Shown: positions 17,156 to 25,230 of the stretch, piece after piece | Layout: the number at the start of each line of letters is the position of its first letter | Numbering within the stretch: position 1 is the first letter of the stretch | From: Mesorhizobium sp. WSM3626 | Lineage (GTDB): Bacteria > Pseudomonadota > Alphaproteobacteria > Rhizobiales > Rhizobiaceae | Reading direction: 5' to 3' | DNA: 59,072 nt | NCBI RefSeq assembly: GCF_000513935.1 | Contig: NZ_AZUY01000039.1 | Location: 1-59,072 of the forward strand | Program-made: the position numbers and the translations under genes | Notes under the pieces: model-generated | The model's input: only the letters and a program-made list of their open reading frames with translations | The model's database searches: none | What the model was told of the DNA's origin: nothing

Positions 17156-17670
17156 TCCTGCTCCCCATTTTCCGGCGCGTCGGCGAAGGCGAAAAAGGCC
17201 TCGCCGATGATTTTCTGCGTCTGCTCGTAACTCGACCAGGCAATGCCCAGCCTCTCGTAAAAGGCCTTGGCGCCCTCATTGTCGGTATCAACGGACAACC
17301 TGAGATAGACCCCGCCATGGTTGCGGCACTCGGCCGCCACGCGCCGCAGCAGGCGCTCGCCGATCTTGCGGCCACGGAACCGGTCCTCGACATAGAGGTC
17401 CTGCACATAGACGCCAGGCCGGCCCATCCATGTCGAGAAGATCGGGAAATGCAGGCAAAGTCCGGCGAATTCGCCATCGACTTCGGCGACCAGGGTCGAG
17501 AAGGCGGGCTTTTCGCCGAAGCCCCAGGTTCTGAGATCGTCCGCCGTCGCGATGATTTCCTCGGGCGCACCGATATGGGTGCCGAGTTTCAGGATCGCCG
17601 CGTGGATGGTTTCGACATCATCGATGGTGCCGGGGCGGAGGAGGATCGCACTCATCACAGGCGCTGTCAT
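17152..17670 (-). CDS. GNAT family N-acetyltransferase
   Basis: A 172-aa single-domain GNAT acetyltransferase. Motif A is VYVQDLYVEDRFRGRKIGER, with the acetyl-CoA pyrophosphate loop RGRKIG; motif B is LRLSVDTDNEGAKAFYERLG. The layout resembles spermidine/diamine acetyltransferases, but a substrate cannot be fixed from sequence alone. The start MTAPVMSAILLRPG lies five bases after the BKACE stop; an ATG five codons later is also possible. It overlaps the deacetylase gene downstream. In context it likely acetylates an amine intermediate or product of the pathway. Confidence 0.88.
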   Translation of the reverse strand: MTAPVMSAILLRPGTIDDVETIHAAILKLGTHIGAPEEIIATADDLRTWGFGEKPAFSTLVAEVDGEFAGLCLHFPIFSTWMGRPGVYVQDLYVEDRFRGRKIGERLLRRVAAECRNHGGVYLRLSVDTDNEGAKAFYERLGIAWSSYEQTQKIIGEAFFAFADAPENGEQE

Positions 17671-17674
17671 CTCG

Positions 17675-18604
17675 TCAAAACGCCACCCGGTCACCGCCCT
17701 TGAGCGCCAGCATGTCCCGCGCCTCCGCAGGTGTGGCAATCTCCAGAGAAAGCCCGTCAAGAATGCCACGGATGCGGCGCACCTGGTCGGCGTTGGATTT
17801 CGCCAGCTGGCGGCCATCATAGAGGCTGTCTTCCAGCCCGACGCGCACATTGCCGCCCATCGCGGCTGCGATCGAGATCAGCGGCATCTGGTTCCGGCCG
17901 GCGGCGAGCACCGAGAACTGGTAGCTGTCGCCGAACAATTTGTCGGCGATGCGCTTCATATGGACGAGATTGTCAGGGTCGGCGCCGATGCCACCCAGGA
18001 TGCCGAGCACGAACTGGATGAACAGCGGCCCCGACACCAGCCCCCGGTCGCGGAAATGCGCCAGTGAATAGAGGTGGCCGACATCGTAGCACTCGAATTC
18101 GAAGCGGGTGCCGCAGCCTTTGCCCAGCCGCTCGAGCACGCCTTCCATGTCGGCGAAGGTGTTCTTGAAGATGGTGTCGCGCGTGGCTTCGAGCAGCTTC
18201 GGTTCCCATTCGTGCTGCCATTCCCTTGGCTTGTCGAGCATCGGGAACAGCGCGAAATTCATCGAACCCATATTGAGCGAGCACATTTCGGGCTGGGCCC
18301 GAAGCGGCGCCGCCAACCGCTGGTCGAGCGTCATTAGCGAGGAGCCGCCGGTGGTGATGTTGATCACCGCATCGGTCGCCTGCTTGATGCGCGGCAGGAA
18401 CTGCATGAACACATCGGGATCGGCGGTCGGCCGCCCGTCTTTTGGGTCGCGGGCATGCAGATGCAGGATCGAGGCGCCGGCCTCGGCCGCCGCGATGGCG
18501 TCCGCGGCAATCTGGTCCGGCGTCACCGGCAGATGGGGCGACATCGACGGCGTGTGCACCGAACCGGTGACGGCGCAGGTGATGATGACTTTACGCGGTG
18601 CCAT
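17675..18604 (-). CDS. Beta-keto acid cleavage enzyme (BKACE, DUF849 family)
   Basis: A 309-aa TIM-barrel enzyme. BKACE proteins condense a beta-keto acid with acetyl-CoA to yield acetoacetate and a new acyl-CoA; the founding member cleaves 3-keto-5-aminohexanoate in lysine fermentation. Zinc ligands His48 and His50 are visible in ASILHLHARDPKDGRP, and the conserved Glu lies in NVRVGLEDSLYDG. The N-terminus KVIITCAVTGSVHTPSMSP is typical. It lies five bases from the aminotransferase and four from the GNAT gene. A beta-amino acid transaminated by the upstream enzyme would be a natural substrate source. Confidence 0.93.
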   Translation of the reverse strand: MAPRKVIITCAVTGSVHTPSMSPHLPVTPDQIAADAIAAAEAGASILHLHARDPKDGRPTADPDVFMQFLPRIKQATDAVINITTGGSSLMTLDQRLAAPLRAQPEMCSLNMGSMNFALFPMLDKPREWQHEWEPKLLEATRDTIFKNTFADMEGVLERLGKGCGTRFEFECYDVGHLYSLAHFRDRGLVSGPLFIQFVLGILGGIGADPDNLVHMKRIADKLFGDSYQFSVLAAGRNQMPLISIAAAMGGNVRVGLEDSLYDGRQLAKSNADQVRRIRGILDGLSLEIATPAEARDMLALKGGDRVAF

Positions 18605-18609
18605 TTGCT

Positions 18610-19995
18610 CTATCCCCGGCCTTCGACCGGCAGGTCTAGCTCGGAGGCCAGAACTTCAAGCGAGTCGCCGATGATGGAGATGATCTCGCCGACCTGCTCG
18701 CTGGTGACGATCATCGGCGGCGCCACCATGAAATTGTCGCCGTCGACGCCGCCCTTGACCTTGCGGCCATAGATGATCAGCCCGCGCTCATAGGCGAGGT
18801 CGAGCAGCCGCTGCGTCGCCCTCTTGCCTTGGTCGATTGGCCTCAGCGTATCGGGATCGGCGACCATTTCGGCACCAGTGAGCAAGCCTTTGCCGCGCAC
18901 GTCAGCGATGAACGGGAAGCGCTTCACCAGCCCCTTCAGCCCGTCCATCAGCACGTCACCCATGGCGGCAGCGTTGGCGATCAGGTCGAGCCGGTCCATT
19001 TCGCCCAGCACCGCAAGCCCGGCGGCGCAGGCCAGCGGATTGCCGGCATAGGTGTGGCCATGCTGGAAACCGCCTGACGCGAGCAGCGGCTCGACCAGTC
19101 GCATCGGCGCCGCCAGCGCGCCGAGCGGCGCATAGCCCGAACCCAGCCCCTTCGACAGCGCGACGATATCAGGCCTGCAGTTCCAGTGGTCGCCGCCGAG
19201 GAATTTCCCTGTGCGGCCGGCACCGCTCATCACTTCGTCATGGATCAGCAGGATTCCGTAGCGGTCGCAGATCTCGCGTGTGCGGGCGTAATAGCTGTCC
19301 GGCGCCACCAGGGCCGCGGTCGCGGCGCCGCCGATCGGTTCCATGATGAAGGCGACGACGCTTTCGGGACCTTCGGCGAGGATCTTTTCCTCCAGCATTT
19401 CGGCGTAGCGGACGCCACGCTGCTCCATCGAGAGATTGTCGCGGTCGCGCCAGGCGGTCGGTGCCGGCACGGTCGGCATCACCCGCATCATCGGTGTGAA
19501 AGTCTCGGCCAGCGCATCGTCGCCGGTGATCGAAAGCGAACCAAGCGTGCCGCCATGATAGGAAGGAAAGCGGGTGATCACTTTCCAGCGGCTGGCCTGG
19601 CCGGTGGCGACAGCCCATTGCCGTGCCAGCTTGATGCAGGATTCCGTCGCCTCGGAGCCGCCGGAGACGAAGAAGATGCGGTCCATGCCTTCCGGCAATT
19701 TTCCAGCCAGTTCTCGCGCCAGTTCTTCCGCCGGCTCGTTCTCGAAATGCAGCCGGTAGGCGAAGGTGGCGCGGTCCATCTGCCGCTTCATCGCATCGAG
19801 CACATTGCGGTTGGAATGGCCGATATTGGCGACCATCGGCCCGCTCGATCCGTCGATGAAACGGCGGCCATCCTGCGTCCACATGTAGATGCCTTCGGCG
19901 CGGTCGATCAGCGGCCGGCGCAGGCTGGAGAGATAGAACAGATGCGATTGGCGCCGGGCATCGGGGTCTTGAACGGCGGGCTGGACTTTCGACAT
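18610..19995 (-). CDS. Class III (omega-amino acid type) pyridoxal-phosphate aminotransferase
   Basis: A 461-aa class III aminotransferase. The PLP lysine is in IVALSKGLGSGYAPLGA, preceded by LLIHDEVMSGAGRTG with the conserved Asp. The phosphate-binding SGGSEATESCIKLARQ and the GHTYAGNPLACAAGL segment complete the family set. Relatives use beta-alanine, GABA, taurine or polyamine-derived amino acids with pyruvate or 2-oxoglutarate as acceptor. The start MSKVQPAVQD has GGAAAG upstream and begins one base after the stop of the amidase-like gene. Its product would be an aldehyde or beta-keto acid for the BKACE. Confidence 0.93.
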   Translation of the reverse strand: MSKVQPAVQDPDARRQSHLFYLSSLRRPLIDRAEGIYMWTQDGRRFIDGSSGPMVANIGHSNRNVLDAMKRQMDRATFAYRLHFENEPAEELARELAGKLPEGMDRIFFVSGGSEATESCIKLARQWAVATGQASRWKVITRFPSYHGGTLGSLSITGDDALAETFTPMMRVMPTVPAPTAWRDRDNLSMEQRGVRYAEMLEEKILAEGPESVVAFIMEPIGGAATAALVAPDSYYARTREICDRYGILLIHDEVMSGAGRTGKFLGGDHWNCRPDIVALSKGLGSGYAPLGALAAPMRLVEPLLASGGFQHGHTYAGNPLACAAGLAVLGEMDRLDLIANAAAMGDVLMDGLKGLVKRFPFIADVRGKGLLTGAEMVADPDTLRPIDQGKRATQRLLDLAYERGLIIYGRKVKGGVDGDNFMVAPPMIVTSEQVGEIISIIGDSLEVLASELDLPVEGRG

Positions 19996-19996
19996 G

Positions 19997-21793
19997 TCAG
20001 GACTTTCCAAGATACCGATCGAGGACATTCTGGGTAACCCGTTCGACCATCGGGTCTTGTCTTAGCAGGCCGGCGACCCATTCGCAGCTTCCGGCGTGGA
20101 ACACCTCGCCCTTGCCGCGTGGAAAGTTGACGATCATGCCATTGCCGCGTTTGACCTTTTCGAGATTGGCGTCGCTCGCCTCACCGAACAAGGTTTCGGC
20201 TGTGAAGCGGCCATCCTCGTCGGTGAGGAACTGGTCCTCGATCGGGATGTCGGCGCTTTCCTCGACCTGGCTGGCCATGCCGAGGGCCAGTACCTGCAAG
20301 CCATCGGGTGCGCCGCTGGTGGCGGTCGGATGGGGCAGGCCGCCGCGTATCTCGAAATCGAGCCCGTCGACTTCATAGCCATAGACATGGCTGTCGGCGC
20401 CGAGCAGGTCGCCGTAATAGATGCCGGTGCCGGCGAAGGCCCAGTGCTCGGGCCGATAGACCGGAAAGCCGCGTACGCCACGTGGCGCGCAGCCACCCCA
20501 GCCGGCATAGACACCACGTGTGGCGTTGAGCCCGAAGGTCGCCGAACCCGGCCGGCCGATTTCGGGCGCTTCCCAGGAATTGGTGGCGCGTGTCACGTCG
20601 CCGCCGTGATAGGCGGGATCCTCGGCCCGGGCGCGGTATTTGTAGCAAACCTGCCGGCGGCCTTCGTCCTCCAGCCGGGTCTGCCACATGAAATTGCCGG
20701 CAAAGCGTGCCGCATGGCCGCCGCGCTCGACATAGAAGTCGACCGCATCGCGCATTTCCCAGGTCCAGTATTCGTCGTGGCCGACGAAGACCGCGCAGTC
20801 ATACCCGTCGAGAATCTCGGGCGAAAAATGCAGATCGTGCTGGCTTGTCAGGTCGACATCGTAACCAGCCCGTTCGGCAAAGCGAAAAAAATGGCTGTCG
20901 TAGCTGGCCCAGCCCGACGAAGCGTATTTCTTCGAATGGCCGGTGGCGAGCGCCCATTCCATGTGCGGATAGCGCGGCGCGGTCTTCGGCGGCACCGCGA
21001 CCTCCAACGGCACGCGCGGCGCATCCCCGGGCAGCACGACGAAGCCGCGGCACCAGGGGCGCTGCGTCGACACGATGGGCGAGTACTGGTTACGGTCGGG
21101 GCCGGTGATGCCCTGATAGTGGTTGGAGCCGCCCCAGGTGTTGTAGGCAAGCCAGGTGCCCGTCGCCGCCACCTGCAGAACACGGCCGGGTTTCTTGCCT
21201 GGCTGCGGGCTGACAATGAACAGATGGTGGGATCGGATCGGCTTGCCGTCGCGTCCGTCGGCGGTCAGGGTCACGCGGTAGGCGCCGGACGGCCAGTCGT
21301 TTTCCACACGGAATTCAAAGGAGGATTCCCAGCCGCAGCCTTCGGCCGAGCATTGGTCCGGACTGTCCTGCCAGCGAGATGCGATGCCCGATTTCTCGAA
21401 CGCCCTCGTCTCGGCGCCGCCGTCCCGAACGATCGTCATGCCGAAGGACGGAGCCGTGGAACTGACATGCAGCGTCACGGTTTCGCCGGCACGATACGAA
21501 AACCGATCACTGTAGCACCAGATCTCGCCGCGCTCGCCATCCATGCCCGGCCATTCGTAATAATGACCGCGCACGGCGTGGCGGCGTTGCTCGGGCGTCA
21601 GCCCGAAATCGGGGAATTCGGTCGGCAGGTTGATCATGAAGCCCTGGCCCATCGGAGGCGCCATTTCGGCGATCCGCCGGCCAGGCGTCAAATAGAAACG
21701 ATCATGCCAGCATTCGTTAGCCGCACCCTTGGCCGCGCTCAGCAAACGGACTATCTCAGAGGGCGGCGGCGGTTCCGCCACGGGGACAGGCAT
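19997..21793 (-). CDS. N,N-dimethylformamidase large-subunit-like hydrolase
   Basis: A protein of about 598 aa related to the large (beta) subunit of iron-dependent N,N-dimethylformamidase, which hydrolyses DMF to dimethylamine and formate. Family-like segments are TWLAYNTWGGSNHYQG (near residue 200), FVGHDEYWTWEMRDAVDFYV, and GNGMIVNFPRGKGEVFHAG near the C-terminus. It is shorter than the 760-aa DMFase subunit. No gene for the small subunit is adjacent, so the natural substrate is probably a different amide. The start is uncertain: the ATG at 21793 lacks a good ribosome site, and TTG at 21814 or ATG at 21643 (MAPPMGQG) are alternatives. It is first in the five-gene operon. Confidence 0.82.
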   Translation of the reverse strand: MPVPVAEPPPPSEIVRLLSAAKGAANECWHDRFYLTPGRRIAEMAPPMGQGFMINLPTEFPDFGLTPEQRRHAVRGHYYEWPGMDGERGEIWCYSDRFSYRAGETVTLHVSSTAPSFGMTIVRDGGAETRAFEKSGIASRWQDSPDQCSAEGCGWESSFEFRVENDWPSGAYRVTLTADGRDGKPIRSHHLFIVSPQPGKKPGRVLQVAATGTWLAYNTWGGSNHYQGITGPDRNQYSPIVSTQRPWCRGFVVLPGDAPRVPLEVAVPPKTAPRYPHMEWALATGHSKKYASSGWASYDSHFFRFAERAGYDVDLTSQHDLHFSPEILDGYDCAVFVGHDEYWTWEMRDAVDFYVERGGHAARFAGNFMWQTRLEDEGRRQVCYKYRARAEDPAYHGGDVTRATNSWEAPEIGRPGSATFGLNATRGVYAGWGGCAPRGVRGFPVYRPEHWAFAGTGIYYGDLLGADSHVYGYEVDGLDFEIRGGLPHPTATSGAPDGLQVLALGMASQVEESADIPIEDQFLTDEDGRFTAETLFGEASDANLEKVKRGNGMIVNFPRGKGEVFHAGSCEWVAGLLRQDPMVERVTQNVLDRYLGKS

Positions 21794-22040
21794 GCTCAGG
21801 GTGCAAAAGGTCAAGGTTGACGATATCTACGTGCCCACCGCGCGCAAGAAGACGCTGCACCCCGAAACCGTCCGGCATCTGGCCGAGGATATACTGGAAA
21901 ACGGCATGAAGATGCCGATCCAGGTCCGCCATGACGGGAAGCGGCACATACTTGTCGAAGGACTGCATCGTCTGGAGGCCGCCAAATGGCTCGGCGAGTC
22001 AGAGATCGAAGCCTATCTGGTGCAAGCCAAGCGCCACTGA
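21792..22040 (+). CDS. Stand-alone ParB/Srx-fold domain protein
   Basis: An 82-aa protein consisting only of a ParB N-terminal-like domain. It reads VQKVKVDDIYVPTARKKTL, then HLAEDILENGMKMPIQVR, then HILVEGLHRLEAAKWLGES. The last is the GxxR-type nucleotide-binding box, where EGLHRLEAAK replaces the usual GERRxxA. Such domains bind CTP in true ParB, or ATP in sulfiredoxin. There is no helix-turn-helix or dimerisation domain, so it is not a chromosome-partition ParB. It is divergent from the DMFase-like operon, and its ATG may share CATG with that gene's ATG. A regulatory role is possible but unproven. Confidence 0.75.
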   Translation: MLRVQKVKVDDIYVPTARKKTLHPETVRHLAEDILENGMKMPIQVRHDGKRHILVEGLHRLEAAKWLGESEIEAYLVQAKRH

Positions 22041-22159
22041 CGCGCAGTTTTTAGCCGGCCGACAATGCCTGGCTGATCCTCGCCAGACAAAATTTCCACA
22101 GACCATGTCGGCCCGCGCCGTGTTCGCTCGTCCTTGGGCAGAACCGGAGGAGACCCGAC

Positions 22160-23116
22160 ATGTCCAGATCGACTTTTATCGCCATTCTTGCCTCGCTCGC
22201 AGCCTTGGTGGCCGCGTCGGGCCCAGCCAACACAGAGGAGTCAAAGCCTGCCATGACGACCGAAACGACAACACTGCCGAAGCCGCAAAAATCCGGCCTG
22301 CTGCCGATCAACGGCGTGAACTACTATTACGCCGTCTATGGGAAGGGTGAGCCGCTGCTTCTGCTGCATGGCGGCCTCGGCTCCTTCGATATGTTCGCGC
22401 CGATCCTGCCCAAGCTTGCCGAAAACCGCACCGTCATCGGGGTCGACCTGCAGGGGCACGGCCGCACGGCGCTTGGCGACCGGCCATTCAGTCTGCAGGC
22501 GATCGGCGACGACATGGCCGGTATCGTCAAGGCACTCGGTTACGACAAGGTCGACGTCATGGGCTATTCGCTGGGCGGCGACGTTGCCTTCCGCATGGCG
22601 GTCCAGCATCCCGAGGCTGTGCGCCGGCTGGTCCTTGTCTCGACAGGCTATGCGGCCGACGGCTTTTACGACGAGATGCGTCCGCAGCAGGCGCAGGTGA
22701 GCGCCGCCGCGGCGGCGTTCATGAAAGACACGCCGATGTACAAATCCTATGTCGCCGTCGCGCCGCATCCGGAAGACTTCCCGAAACTGCTCGACGCGCT
22801 CGGCAATTTCATGCGCCAGAACTACGACTTCTCGGCCGATGTTCCCAAGCTCAAGATGCCGGTCATGCTCGCTTACGGCGACAGCGATATGTACAAGCCC
22901 GAGCATGAGATCAAGTTCTACCAGATGCTCGGCGGCGGTCTGAAGGATGCCGGCTGGATGCGCGAGAACCTGTCGCAGAACCGTCTGGCGATCCTGCCCA
23001 ACCGCACCCACTACGACGTCTTCTTCGCCCCGGAACTGACGGCCGCCGCGCTGCCGTTCCTCAACGGTGAGACCAAGGTGAAGAGCTGGGACGAGGTGGT
23101 CGGCGAAGCCGAATGA
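22160..23116 (+). CDS. Exported alpha/beta hydrolase
   Basis: A 318-aa alpha/beta hydrolase with an apparent signal peptide (MSRSTFIAILASLAALVAASG). It has LLLLHGGLGSFDMFAPI for the oxyanion hole, the nucleophile elbow DVMGYSLGGDVAFRMA, an acid in VMLAYGDSDMYKPE and the final His in AILPNRTHYDVFFAP. This is a complete Ser-Asp-His set, closest in pattern to haloperoxidase/esterase-type small hydrolases. A GGAGGAG sits eight bases before the start; an internal ATG after the signal would give a cytosolic form. The substrate is unknown. It converges on the oxygenase gene across a strong hairpin. Confidence 0.85.
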   Translation: MSRSTFIAILASLAALVAASGPANTEESKPAMTTETTTLPKPQKSGLLPINGVNYYYAVYGKGEPLLLLHGGLGSFDMFAPILPKLAENRTVIGVDLQGHGRTALGDRPFSLQAIGDDMAGIVKALGYDKVDVMGYSLGGDVAFRMAVQHPEAVRRLVLVSTGYAADGFYDEMRPQQAQVSAAAAAFMKDTPMYKSYVAVAPHPEDFPKLLDALGNFMRQNYDFSADVPKLKMPVMLAYGDSDMYKPEHEIKFYQMLGGGLKDAGWMRENLSQNRLAILPNRTHYDVFFAPELTAAALPFLNGETKVKSWDEVVGEAE

Positions 23117-23129
23117 CCTCCACCATCTC

Positions 23130-23159
23130 CGCCGGCCGTCTCCAGCGAGACGGCCGGCG
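23130..23159. terminator. Hairpin between convergent genes
   Basis: A perfect 13-bp stem (CGCCGGCCGTCTC, loop CAGC, GAGACGGCCGGCG) lies between the stops of the alpha/beta hydrolase and the oxygenase. It has no real T-tract on either side, so it may stop transcription only partly or protect 3' ends from both directions. Confidence 0.6.
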
Positions 23160-23165
23160 AGTTGT

Positions 23166-24194
23166 TCAGGAAGCCTTGGCTCGGCGCGGCTGCCTCAGAT
23201 GCTTGATGCCGCTCATCTCGACGAAGTTCGTCGCCGACTCCCAGAGATAGTCACCGTAGAGAAACGGCTCGAACGGTTCGGCGTCGTCCAACGGCAGAGG
23301 CGAGATCTCCGCATCGACACGCGGCTCGTAGAAGAACGGTATAGAGAACCGCACCGTTTTCGGCGCAATGACCCGGTGCCGTGTCGCCAGCACGCGGCCG
23401 CCGGTCCAGTGTTCCAGCAACTGGCCGAAATTGACCGCCAGCGTGCCGTTGGCTGGAGGCACGTCGATCCATTCGCCGGCGAGGTTCTTCGCTTGCAAGC
23501 CTTCGACGCCGTCCTGCGCCAGCAAAGTGACGAAGCCTGAATCGGCATGTTCGCGGCCGATGATGGTGCGCGTCTCGCCCTTGTGGATCACCGAAAACTC
23601 CGGCCCGCCGGTATCGACGACGGCATTGGCGTCACGCAGGGGATAGCGGATCAGGCGCAGCGTCGAGATGCCACCGTCGAAATAGGCATCAAAGATCAGT
23701 TCAGGCAGGCCAAGCCCGCGGGCGATCGACCGCATCAGCATGGTGCCGACCGTCTCCATCGCGCGATAGTAGTCGGCTGCGGCGGTGCGCCAGCCTGGCA
23801 GCGCATTTTCGGCCGGCAGTGGTGTTGGCTCGCACAAGGGATCGTCGGAGGCTGACAGTCGCGCCGCGTCGGCAAGGTCCGGCCCCATGTCGATACCTTC
23901 CTTGTAGGAAACGGCTTGCGGCTGCAGCGGAAACCAGCCGCGGTAGAAATTCTTCTTCGTGTGATCGAAATTCCAGCGCAGCAGTTTCTGCTTCTCGGTG
24001 TCGGGAAGCGAAAAGATGCGCAGCACTTGCGCGCGCTTGTCCGGCGTCAGCCAGTCATCGCCGGGAAAATCCCGAACCGCCATGAAACCGATGCCAGCCG
24101 CGGCGGCCATGATCCTGGCGTCGCAGCGGTCGCGGGCGGGCGAGGGCGGTCCGAACAGAGCCGCAATGCCGATTCTTTCGATGTCCGCTGTCAT
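23166..24194 (-). CDS. Isopenicillin N synthase-like 2-oxoglutarate/Fe(II) oxygenase
   Basis: A 342-aa non-haem iron oxygenase. The C-terminal double-stranded beta-helix holds the iron ligands in IIGREHADSGFVTLLAQDG (His and Asp two apart) and the distal His in RVLATRHRVIAPKTVRFSIP, where the R-x-S pair binds the 2-oxoglutarate carboxylate. The N-terminal DIOX_N-type domain has FMAVRDFPGDDWLTPDKRAQ. Bacterial members of this group oxidise diverse small molecules, and a substrate is not predictable. The start ATGACAGCGGACATCG follows a CAGGACCGTC leader. It is monocistronic, divergent from a GFA gene. Confidence 0.9.
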   Translation of the reverse strand: MTADIERIGIAALFGPPSPARDRCDARIMAAAAGIGFMAVRDFPGDDWLTPDKRAQVLRIFSLPDTEKQKLLRWNFDHTKKNFYRGWFPLQPQAVSYKEGIDMGPDLADAARLSASDDPLCEPTPLPAENALPGWRTAAADYYRAMETVGTMLMRSIARGLGLPELIFDAYFDGGISTLRLIRYPLRDANAVVDTGGPEFSVIHKGETRTIIGREHADSGFVTLLAQDGVEGLQAKNLAGEWIDVPPANGTLAVNFGQLLEHWTGGRVLATRHRVIAPKTVRFSIPFFYEPRVDAEISPLPLDDAEPFEPFLYGDYLWESATNFVEMSGIKHLRQPRRAKAS

Positions 24195-24307
24195 GACGGT
24201 CCTGCCACATCACGATAATCGATGAGCTTGTATCAAAGCTTTTCAATTGACCCAATCGGTCTCGCCGCTACCTTGCCGCCTGTTCATTCCACCAATGGAT
24301 CCAGACG

Positions 24308-24703
24308 ATGGCAAAATATGAGGGCGGATGCCTGTGCAGGGCGGTGCGCTACCGCACCGACGCCGACCCCATCAACGAGCGCATCTGTCATTGCCGGCTC
24401 TGCCAGAAGGTGATCGGCGCGGCCTTCAATGCGCGCGTTCTGTTCCGCATCGATGATGTAACGGTCGAGGGTCCGTTGGCCACGGTCAACACCTCGCCGG
24501 ATCTCAAGCGTGGTTTTTGCCCGAACTGCGGAACGACGATGTTTTCGCGGCGCGATTCCGCCGGCATCATCGGCCTTACGACCGGTTCGCTCGACGACCC
24601 GTCGCTGTTCAGGCCCCAGATGCATATCTGGACCACCTCGAAACAGCCCTGGGTGATGCTGGACGACGGCCTGCCGCAATATGAAGGCGCTCCGCCGGCC
24701 TAG
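24308..24703 (+). CDS. GFA family (glutathione-dependent formaldehyde-activating-like) protein
   Basis: A 131-aa zinc-binding beta-sheet protein of the GFA (CENP-V) fold. Zinc ligands are visible as GGCLCRAVRYRT, then ERICHCRLCQKVIGAAF, then RGFCPNCGTTMFSRR. Family members were named for spontaneous formaldehyde-glutathione adduct formation, but most have unknown reactions. The start follows GACG after a short leader. It is a single-gene unit, with no formaldehyde-pathway gene next to it. Confidence 0.9.
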   Translation: MAKYEGGCLCRAVRYRTDADPINERICHCRLCQKVIGAAFNARVLFRIDDVTVEGPLATVNTSPDLKRGFCPNCGTTMFSRRDSAGIIGLTTGSLDDPSLFRPQMHIWTTSKQPWVMLDDGLPQYEGAPPA

Positions 24704-24853
24704 GCTTCCTCCTTCCCGTCAACAGGAGGACGTGCCCCAGGATGACCAAAAAATAGTCCAAAGAGACACGCGATAGCCGGCAAAGCGTCATTGGCGGGCC
24801 ATCTTTGTCATCCTATCTAAGCGTCGCGGGCCCGGCATTCGAGGAGACGACGG

Positions 24854-25051
24854 ATGAACGACAGCATCAGCACCCTGGACGAGCTTTTGAGCGATCCGAT
24901 GGTCCTGCTTGTGATGGAGCGTGACCGTGTGCGCCCGGAACAGGTGCGCATGCTGCTCGAGCGGGCTCGCCGGCCATCCGCGGAGGAACCTGTCGTGCCG
25001 CCCGCGCATGTAATTGCCAAGACCTGCCAGAAACTCTGGCTTTGCCCGTAA
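24854..25051 (+). CDS. Small hypothetical protein, 65 aa
   Basis: It begins MNDSISTLDELLSDPMVLLV and then has a charged helix with RDRVRPEQVRMLLERARR. A GAGGAGACGACGG leader precedes the ATG, so expression is credible. The central RVRPEQVRMLL resembles the hinge helix of small regulatory or adaptor proteins. No family was recognised. It lies between GFA and uppP with its own upstream space. It ends in KTCQKLWLCP with two Cys. Confidence 0.6.
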   Translation: MNDSISTLDELLSDPMVLLVMERDRVRPEQVRMLLERARRPSAEEPVVPPAHVIAKTCQKLWLCP

Positions 25052-25230
25052 TCGTCTTGCCAACCTCCACCCATGGGAGCATCGCCGGCCCTTCGGGTCG
25101 GTTTGAACCGTGCGCGGCTGACGCGGCGGCGCCAGCTTACAAATCCGTAAATTGATTCTACGCTACATGACGATATGGCTTGCTGGGCACCGATCGCCAT
25201 CGATGCATTCGCTAGTCCGATCCCTCCCGT

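Noticed and set aside
20096..21820. A 574-codon plus-strand frame opposite the DMFase-like gene
   Set aside because: No family motifs and composition typical of an antisense shadow.
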